From Taibaiella lutea (GTDB lineage Bacteria > Bacteroidota > Bacteroidia > Chitinophagales > Chitinophagaceae): a stretch of DNA of 64,000 nt. Below are positions 59,001 to 64,000 of this stretch, in pieces. Under the pieces are notes generated by a model. It worked only from the letters and a program-made list of their open reading frames with translations, was not told the origin of the DNA and made no database searches. The position numbers and the translations under genes were made by a program. The stretch's first letter is position 1. The number at the start of each line of letters is the position of its first letter. Location: assembly GCF_008629695.1 (NCBI RefSeq), contig NZ_VWSH01000002.1:775410-839409 (forward strand). Direction: 5' to 3'.

Positions 59001-61150
59001 GGCAGTTGACCTGCGCATATAGTAAGGTTCTGCGTTGCAGACAAGGTAGGATTTACGCTCAGGTTTAAAATGGTAGTGCTGTCGCAACCTGTAATCAATG
59101 AAGGTGTGGTGAACGATGCAAGTGCATTGCCGCCTGACATAAAGCTTTGGCCGTTCCATACAAAAGGAAGGTTGTTCACACAAACGAAAGTATCTTTTGT
59201 AACCGTAACAGGTGGAAAAACGGCTACCGTAACATTTACAGGATTACCGATGCAACCGACATTCTGAGGTGTAATGGTATAAGTAACTGTTCCCGGTGTG
59301 TTTCCCGTAGCTGTCAGGGTCTGGGCTATTAAATTACCCGAACCATTGGATGCTCCGGAAACGCCTGCTGCTGTTGCCGTCCAGGTGAATGTATTGCCCG
59401 GTGTAGCCCCGGCAAGGCTTATAGCAGTTGATTCTCCGTTACAAATGGTATCGCTTGATGGCGTTGCGATAACAGATGCATAGTTAACCGTAATCGGCAA
59501 AGAATCCATAACACTGTTTCCGCAGGCATCGGTAATAATTGCAAAAATAGTATTGTTGACAATGTTAGGGAAAGTAATACTTGTACTCGAACCGCTTCCT
59601 AAAGATGGTGTTCCGGTAGGGTTAAAGCTCCAATTGTAGCTATAAGGCCCTACGCCATAAGCAGCGAAAGTATTGACATAAATATTGTCACCTACGCAAA
59701 TGTTATTGCTTGTATAGTTTATCGGATCGGTAGGGTCAGTGAAGTCAACGGTTTTTGCCTTTACTGTCATTATCCAGGGTGATGCTGCCGAAATACAGGT
59801 GTTATCACATGCAGCCGGCCCCTTGCAGGAACGATAGAAGTGTAAGGTAAACGGCATTGTTTGAGCAGTGCAGGAAGGCGTTGGGATACAGCCTTGTATA
59901 TCATTTGTAATAGGCACATTAGGAAATATAGTAGGGCCGGGCGTTGCCGAAGTGTTGGTGAAAATAGGCGTGGCGCAGCTTCCGCTTGTCAGTTTAACCC
60001 CACCGTCAGAGCCGAAACAAGGCGTTATAGCATTATAAGTAAAGCTGAAAGCAACACTTGTAACTGTTCCTGCGGCTGGTATACTTACATTAAGGTTATA
60101 ATCGCATGAGTTAGTGAAAGTACAGCCCGCATTATACATAGAGCCAAGAATATTGCCTTGTATTAAGGTTGCTGTTCCTGTTACAACAGGATCAACTACT
60201 AAAGGAGAAGCGCTGATGTTATTATTTATCCAAGAAGCCGGAACTTCAATATCCATACTGCTTCCATGAAGTGAGTAGCTTGCGGTTGTAATGTTGTTTT
60301 TAGGATTATTCTGTGGGTATAAAATTGCTTCGTAGATTTTCAGAACCGCATCATTGCCGGAAATTACCTCCAGCGCGCCTACGCCGGTCTTCATGTCTTT
60401 ATTACCTGCAAAAGCTATATTTACAGGATGTTCATTTTGATAGCTATCTCTGAATATTAATTTATCATAGGTGCCATATTCATTGTTCTTAACGATAAAG
60501 CTTGTTTTAATGGTGCCTCTGTAAACATGGAGTTCTGCATCAATGCCTTTAAAGAAATTGGTGATATAGACTCCATCATCGCCGGCAGTGTAATGCGTCC
60601 AGTCGGGAGCGTCAAGCAGCTTTTCACCTTGTGCTGTTAATGCAATCAGTTTCCATTGGTTGAAATAAATTCGGCCTTGCGATGTTTCGATATAAGTTCT
60701 TTTTTCTTTTGTATTGATTTCTAAGGGCTGAATGTAGTAATCAGAACGAAAAACACCGTTAGCTGTTTGTTTCAATCTGTCATCAATCGCAATCCATTTT
60801 CCGTCTTTCCTGTAATTTATATCTCCCACGGATTTCTGGATGTAAATGGATTTGGGGTCTTTAAGGTCTACGAATGCCCTCTCATCCGCTTTTCTTTTTT
60901 CAAGTATTTCTACGCAGTCGGGAGAAGGGGCTCCCTGAGGCAAAACGCCAAAGTCCGGATGGTTGTAAAATACTTTGGAATTGTATTTTTCATAAAGTGA
61001 AAGGAGCACTTTATTGCTTCCGGTAAATGTTTTAAAATTTAGTTGTTCATTTGAAATACTTCTCAAATTTGAATTTTGGCAAAAAGAAAAGTTATTGTAA
61101 AAAAATGTAATGCATAGCACGAGGCTCCACCTCAATAGATTTCGTTTCAT
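56099..61150 (-). CDS. Giant T9SS type B surface protein with sixteen Cys repeats
   Basis: A 1683-residue secreted protein and the largest in the window. ATG at 61150 (MKRNLLRWSLVL) precedes a signal peptide ending FSFCQ; a GTG one codon earlier is unlikely. The N-terminal 300 residues are an unassigned domain (DRLKQTANGVFRSDYYIQPL). Residues of about 640-1515 consist of roughly 16 tandem units of about 55 residues built on ICANQLPYHWNG ... GCDSTTTLNLTVNP, each with two cysteines. An Ig-like piece follows, then the type B sorting domain (MFLPNAFSPNGDGVNDKFG ... GDITLIR). It probably forms a long stalk-like adhesin on the surface. It is monocistronic. Confidence 0.9.
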   Translation of the reverse strand: MKRNLLRWSLVLCITFFYNNFSFCQNSNLRSISNEQLNFKTFTGSNKVLLSLYEKYNSKVFYNHPDFGVLPQGAPSPDCVEILEKRKADERAFVDLKDPKSIYIQKSVGDINYRKDGKWIAIDDRLKQTANGVFRSDYYIQPLEINTKEKRTYIETSQGRIYFNQWKLIALTAQGEKLLDAPDWTHYTAGDDGVYITNFFKGIDAELHVYRGTIKTSFIVKNNEYGTYDKLIFRDSYQNEHPVNIAFAGNKDMKTGVGALEVISGNDAVLKIYEAILYPQNNPKNNITTASYSLHGSSMDIEVPASWINNNISASPLVVDPVVTGTATLIQGNILGSMYNAGCTFTNSCDYNLNVSIPAAGTVTSVAFSFTYNAITPCFGSDGGVKLTSGSCATPIFTNTSATPGPTIFPNVPITNDIQGCIPTPSCTAQTMPFTLHFYRSCKGPAACDNTCISAASPWIMTVKAKTVDFTDPTDPINYTSNNICVGDNIYVNTFAAYGVGPYSYNWSFNPTGTPSLGSGSSTSITFPNIVNNTIFAIITDACGNSVMDSLPITVNYASVIATPSSDTICNGESTAISLAGATPGNTFTWTATAAGVSGASNGSGNLIAQTLTATGNTPGTVTYTITPQNVGCIGNPVNVTVAVFPPVTVTKDTFVCVNNLPFVWNGQSFMSGGNALASFTTPSLITGCDSTTILNLSVNPTLSATQNLTICAGQLPYHWNGHILTAGGTHVDSFTNNSFQFHCDSTTYLNLNVVNTLKDTITVVKCQNQLPYLWNGITVNAGGNVAAVYNTTSLATGCDSIAVLRLIVNPLPNVTVNKQICPNQLPYHWNGQTYTASGTGTYVTPSLITGCDSTTTLHLTVNPFIYASQNITICASALPYHWNGQTITTGGVAVSTYTKPSAVTGCDSITTLNLTVNPLITATKTVTICANLLPYHWNGFTISAGGNAVATFTTPSTITGCDSTTTLNLIVNPLINTTKTITICATQLPYMWNGNVITAGGNGVSTFTSPSSLTGCDSTTTLNLIVKPTITATVNATTCANAMPYIWNGITVNAGGATAATFTTTSLVTSCDSITTLNLTVKPIITANKTITICASQLPYTWNGMTINAGGIAVATFTATSFVTGCDSVTTLNLNINPLITATKTITICNSQLPYHWNGYTINAGGLAVATYTTSSLVTGCDSTTTLNLNVNPSINVNQSITKCANQVPFTWNGITINAAGTNVATYTAQSSVTGCDSTTHLNLTVNPVITATKNMNICSMQLPLTWNGIVVTAGGNGVATFTTPSFVTGCDSITTLNLMVTAALVDTIHMTKCANQMPFVWNGITITTAGNNAANFYSPGSNGCDSVTTLSLVVKPVAHTTTDTSICFGQSPFHWNGQNYSASGTYTYTTNAANLCDSIVTLHLNISGAPVHLPNKDSIGCGSVSYKGNIYSNNTTLSDTLFNQNGCDSAYQAVNIVVNHSFNDTITASVCANQTYTWNGQTYNQTGKYSHHFNTTGGCDSLATLDLTVWPLTQVAIQNDLQDIPCSDDTIHLYASGVNAYLWQMNDLNIGSDANMDIVVSLPSNVIKVTGTDANGCESKATVTIETRPCCDMFLPNAFSPNGDGVNDKFGVETIGNPLNFEMRIYNRFGQLLYTGNSISDKWDGTFNGKPVDMGTYYFKVYSKCTNNTENHYKGDITLIR
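56606..59214 (-). repeat. Tandem ~165-bp coding repeats
   Basis: About 16 in-frame units within the giant surface protein. Each encodes the pattern Cys-x5-Pro-Tyr/Phe-x-Trp-Asn-Gly ... Gly-Cys-Asp-Ser. Central units are most alike, while the two or three at the C-terminal end are shorter and more divergent (one has YKGN instead of WNG). Confidence 0.85.
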
Positions 61151-61153
61151 CAC

Positions 61154-61572
61154 TTTAGTTGATTTGTTAAATTGGTTAAATCGATTATGTAAAACTAATA
61201 ATAAAATACCATCTTTTCCAACACCTGATTTTGCCTTTTTATTAAAAATGTGATTGTTTTTGCTATATGAGATTCATAATCAACTGTTTAATATTTACAA
61301 AGTATTTAGGTTAACTATCAGAAATTCAAGTGTATTTAGTATAAAGTGATAACTTTCAGTGTGGTTTTTGCACCAATCTTTTGGTGTTGGTTATCTTTCA
61401 GTGATTTTCTATTTCTTTATAAGATTTTTTTAATTAAGTATTAAATATGAATGTTTATATTTTTTAATATCTCTTTTTTTTGAAAAAATCAATAAAATTG
61501 TTTTTAGCAAATAGTTGATATTTCATCCGAAAACAGAAGTATATTTTTCTGACACCATTAACTTAGTTGAAT
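61154..61572. other. AT-rich intergenic space upstream of the giant gene
   Basis: About 420 bases with no convincing gene. On the minus strand a weak promoter-like pair (TTGG and TAGTTTTA about 20 bases apart) lies some 40 bases before the giant gene. Otherwise nothing is recognised. Confidence 0.45.
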
Positions 61573-61605
61573 AAAAAAAGCTGCCAAATCAATATTTGAC
61601 AGCTT
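61573..61605 (-). terminator. Terminator after the AHSA1 gene
   Basis: AAGCTGCCAAAT pairs with ATTTGACAGCTT with one mismatch. The minus-strand T-tract follows, and the AHSA1 stop codon lies 29 bases upstream. Confidence 0.8.
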
Positions 61606-61633
61606 CCCGTAATTGTATTAAAATCAATTCTTT

Positions 61634-62131
61634 TTAACTATTGAGCACTCTTTTAATGTTTTCATTTTTATTCCTGAGGTCCACGCCACCTTCCAGAATG
61701 GATTTCAGGTTGCTTATAAAAAAAGTCCAGCCCATTTTGCAACCTAAATGAAATTCATGTTGGCTACGCTCGTCAGTCGGTATATTTACCTGGCTAAGTT
61801 CCATAATTGTTTCTTCGTGTTCTTCGTATATCCTGACATAACAATCCCCGGCTTTGCTAAAGGTAAATGCGAATTCATCCCCGCCATTTGCTTCTAAAAT
61901 GGTACCTGATTCCGGATTTTCATATCCAAACCACCACCATGTATATTTATCGCCTTTTTGGAATGCATCAAAGGGATCTTTTTCAACTTCATTGCCGTCA
62001 AAAATTTCCGCCGTTTTCAAAAACCACAATTCAATTAATTCTTTTGTCGTCCAGGCATCATAAATGGCCTCTTTCGATGCCTGAATATTTATTCTTAATG
62101 TGAATCTTGACCAATCATAAGTTGCTGCCAT
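61634..62131 (-). CDS. SRPBCC/AHSA1-domain protein
   Basis: A 165-residue protein of the START-like AHSA1 family. FTLRINIQASKEAIYDAWTT is the characteristic opening, ELIELWFLKTAEIFDGNEVE follows, and the C-terminal GCKMGWTFFISNLKSILEGG is conserved. The family binds hydrophobic ligands in a deep pocket or stimulates Hsp90 in eukaryotes; the bacterial role is unknown. It lies 42 bases downstream of the MoxR gene on the same strand, but the relation may be chance. Confidence 0.88.
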   Translation of the reverse strand: MAATYDWSRFTLRINIQASKEAIYDAWTTKELIELWFLKTAEIFDGNEVEKDPFDAFQKGDKYTWWWFGYENPESGTILEANGGDEFAFTFSKAGDCYVRIYEEHEETIMELSQVNIPTDERSQHEFHLGCKMGWTFFISNLKSILEGGVDLRNKNENIKRVLNS

Positions 62132-62173
62132 GACAAAAGATTTTTGGGAATTTGTATTTTTAAATTGGAATAA

Positions 62174-63229
62174 TTATCGCGGTACCTCTATTTTTCTGAT
62201 CAGTTCTGCAATCACATCATCAGTTGTAGCTCCCTCCATTTCTCTTTCAGGCGTTAATGCAATTCTGTGACGCAATACAGCCGGAGCAACGTATTGAATA
62301 TCCTCAGGCGTAACGAAATCTCTGCCACGCAATACCGCAATAGCTTTGGATGCATCCAGCAATGCCAAAGATGCACGCGGGGAAGCGCCCAAATACAAAG
62401 ACCTGTCGCTTCGGGTAGATACGGTAAGACCGGCTATAAACTCTATTAATTTTGCTTCTACATGTACTTGTTGCACCAGCTTTCTGCAATCATCCAATTG
62501 TTTTTTGCTGATAACGGCTTGCAGGTTTTGCAATAATAATTTTCCTTTCTGTGCATGGTGCTCCGAAAGTATTCTTGTTTCCTCAGTAAGAGTAGGGTAG
62601 CCCACATTTATTTTAAACAAAAATCTGTCCAGCTGCGCTTCCGGCAAACGATAAGTACCTTCATGTTCCACCGGGTTCTGGGTTGCAAGCACAATGAAAG
62701 GAGGCTCGAGCAAATGTGTTTTCCCATCTACGGTAATCTGTCTTTCTTCCATTACTTCAAACAAGGCAGCCTGTGTTTTTGCCGGTGCGCGGTTGATTTC
62801 ATCAATCAATACAATATTACTGAAAACGGGGCCTTCCTTGAACGTGAATTTCACTTCCTGCGGATTAAATAAAGCAGTTCCGATAACATCGGATGGCATT
62901 AGATCGGGTGTAAACTGGATGCGGCTGAAATCAGCATCGATAAGTTTTGACAATGTTTTTGCCATCAGCGTTTTTGCAACGCCCGGTACGCCTTCAATCA
63001 AAACGTGACCATCGGCTAAAAGTGCCGCCAGCAATAATTCTATAGTTTCATGCTGGCCTACAATAATATCAGAAATAGCATCCTTTATCTTGTCGGTAAT
63101 GTCCTGTAACGGCTGAATTTTAATGCGTGTTTCCATGTAGCTTTCCAATGGTTGTGTGTCATTGGAAAGGTTGGTTGTTTCATTGTTTTCCATCGGGGAT
63201 AGATTGTTATCCAATTCGTTATTTTCCAT
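62174..63229 (-). CDS. MoxR-family AAA+ ATPase
   Basis: A 351-residue AAA+ chaperone-like ATPase thought to help assemble protein complexes. The P-loop is GVPGVAKTLMAK (80-91), Walker B IVLIDEINRAPAKTQAALFE, sensor 1 FIVLATQNPVEHEGTYRLPE, and the arginine finger region LDRFLFKINVGYP. The C-terminal lid has GASPRASLALLDASKAIAVL and PEDIQYVAPAVLRHRIALTP. ATG at 63229 (MENNELDNNLSP) gives an 11-base overlap with the upstream gene; a longer frame to 63283 would overlap it by 65 bases. It is typically found with DUF58 and DUF4350 genes, as here. Confidence 0.92.
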   Translation of the reverse strand: MENNELDNNLSPMENNETTNLSNDTQPLESYMETRIKIQPLQDITDKIKDAISDIIVGQHETIELLLAALLADGHVLIEGVPGVAKTLMAKTLSKLIDADFSRIQFTPDLMPSDVIGTALFNPQEVKFTFKEGPVFSNIVLIDEINRAPAKTQAALFEVMEERQITVDGKTHLLEPPFIVLATQNPVEHEGTYRLPEAQLDRFLFKINVGYPTLTEETRILSEHHAQKGKLLLQNLQAVISKKQLDDCRKLVQQVHVEAKLIEFIAGLTVSTRSDRSLYLGASPRASLALLDASKAIAVLRGRDFVTPEDIQYVAPAVLRHRIALTPEREMEGATTDDVIAELIRKIEVPR

Positions 63230-64000
63230 TATAAAATTCTTGAATTTGGGTGTATAAAGCAAATAAAAATGCCTCATCAACACCCTGACGGTCCTGAACC
63301 ATTTTTATATTGTAAATCAAACTGTCTGTTTTTGCCATTTCAATGCCTGACTTGGAAGAAAGTAACCTCACAAATTCTGCATCCAGCATATTCGTATTAA
63401 GGTAGTAGTGGCTTCTTACAAATTCCAGAAAATGCTGAATCATTTTTTCAGCAAGGTTTTCGTGGTTTTTATTATTGTAATATAATCTTCCTATTGTTTC
63501 TGTAAACGCTACAGAAGTGTTTTCATTCTGTTTTATTACCGGAATCATTTTCTGTTTGCGTTTCATTTCGAAAATCAGATAAATTCCCATAGTAAACAGG
63601 ATAAGCCAGAAGGCCGTTGCTGTGGCTTTATTGCGCAGCAGCACACTAAAATCGCTTGTACTTATTTCTCTTGAGCGAAAAGATATTAGATAGATGTTGC
63701 TGATGGGTTCGTCTACAAAACCGAAAACGCCTTTCAGGTAATCGATATTATTTCCCTGCAATAAAAAATAATTGGAAAATGCTATGGGCGCAGCATGCAG
63801 CATCAGCCTTCCTTTGCCGTTACCAAAGACTATAAAATTTGATTTTTTAAATTGGTTGGTGCCTAATGTATAAAAATAAGACCTGGCAGTATCCGTGTTT
63901 TCAAATTGCTGTAATATGCTATAGTATTTACTTTTATAATTGTAAACCTCCGGTTCATGTTTCTCTTTGCTGAGATAAATCTGCTGTATGGTATCGGTAA
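63219..64000 (-). CDS. DUF4350-family membrane protein, 5' end outside window
   Basis: The C-terminal 260 codons of a membrane protein; the frame is open through the right edge. The visible part has an extracytoplasmic-looking segment (FENTDTARSYFYTLGTNQF, GNGKGRLMLHAAPIAFSNYF), typical of DUF4350, then one transmembrane helix (TAFWLILFTMGIYLIFEMKR) followed by a cytoplasmic helical tail. An ATG at 63803 begins a shorter frame but lies in the middle of the domain. It overlaps the MoxR gene by 11 bases, so the two are translationally coupled. DUF4350 genes usually sit upstream of MoxR-DUF58 units. Confidence 0.85.
   Translation of the reverse strand, partial: TDTIQQIYLSKEKHEPEVYNYKSKYYSILQQFENTDTARSYFYTLGTNQFKKSNFIVFGNGKGRLMLHAAPIAFSNYFLLQGNNIDYLKGVFGFVDEPISNIYLISFRSREISTSDFSVLLRNKATATAFWLILFTMGIYLIFEMKRKQKMIPVIKQNENTSVAFTETIGRLYYNNKNHENLAEKMIQHFLEFVRSHYYLNTNMLDAEFVRLLSSKSGIEMAKTDSLIYNIKMVQDRQGVDEAFLFALYTQIQEFYNGK

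Noticed and set aside
56606-59214. Regular ~165-base repeats that could be mistaken for a CRISPR array
   Set aside because: The repeats are in frame within one long coding sequence, vary in step with codon positions and have no spacer/repeat pattern.

Overview
The window looks like a chromosomal segment of a Bacteroidota bacterium, most likely a Chitinophagaceae-type member of the order Chitinophagales. The DNA is AT-rich. Several -7 elements fit the TAnnTTTG consensus of the phylum, and three of them have a TTTG -33 box 19-20 bases upstream. Six secreted proteins end in type IX secretion (T9SS) sorting domains: type A at 16655, 25158, 33576 and 41332, and type B at 38380 and 56099. The compact arginine decarboxylase and the mitochondrial-type citrate synthase also fit this lineage. 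I see no transposase, integrase, phage gene, rRNA or CRISPR array. The only RNA gene found is a tRNA-Pro(GGG).

Layout. 0-4.6 kb: an edge gene, a DMT exporter, an OmpA-type lipoprotein, arginine decarboxylase and a MORN-like secreted protein. 4.6-6.3 kb: a leftward three-gene unit holding a DUF692/MNIO enzyme, a tiny lipoprotein that ends in CPACGMG, and a cysteine-containing small lipoprotein. This is the most interesting locus in the window and looks like a RiPP maturation system whose product would be lipid-anchored. 6.5-10.2 kb: acyl-CoA dehydrogenase, a lipoprotein, and a sigma factor / membrane protein / Spy-like sensor operon. 10.3-21 kb: rpsL-rpsG, then central carbon metabolism (pyruvate dehydrogenase E2, citrate synthase, dihydrolipoyl dehydrogenase E3) interleaved with DinB, OsmC and GNAT genes and a T9SS cargo gene. 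21-26.5 kb: lipocalin, a Rossmann protein, a histidine-rich small protein, an AhpD-like/DUF1348/AraC operon and a thioredoxin-like T9SS protein. 26.6-35 kb: tRNA-Pro, a glycosyltransferase-DUF2062 fusion, fasciclin, serine dehydratase, a nucleoid-associated protein, galE and a DCC oxidoreductase. 35-38 kb: a leftward accessory cluster (DUF1398, double VOC, SUKH, two GNATs). 38-47 kb: a T9SS type B protein, a GNAT, a secreted sugar dehydrogenase, an ABC-F protein, guaB and a frameshifted DUF1579 gene. 47-56 kb: an exonuclease, a polyprenol-phosphate sugar transferase, a LytS/LytTR operon carrying a second kinase that has lost its catalytic histidine, a DUF4920 protein, Mrp and an FMN reductase. 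56-61 kb: a 1683-residue T9SS surface protein with sixteen tandem Cys-containing repeats. 61.6-64 kb: an AHSA1 protein, a MoxR ATPase and a partial DUF4350 gene.

How the genes fit together. Most of the window is housekeeping or envelope function. E2, citrate synthase and E3 cover the step from pyruvate into the TCA cycle, although E1 is not present. The T9SS cargo genes are scattered and none of the T9SS machinery is present. Convergent gene pairs are repeatedly separated by strong perfect hairpins, which are listed as terminators. All family assignments come from reading protein motifs by eye; no database search was run.
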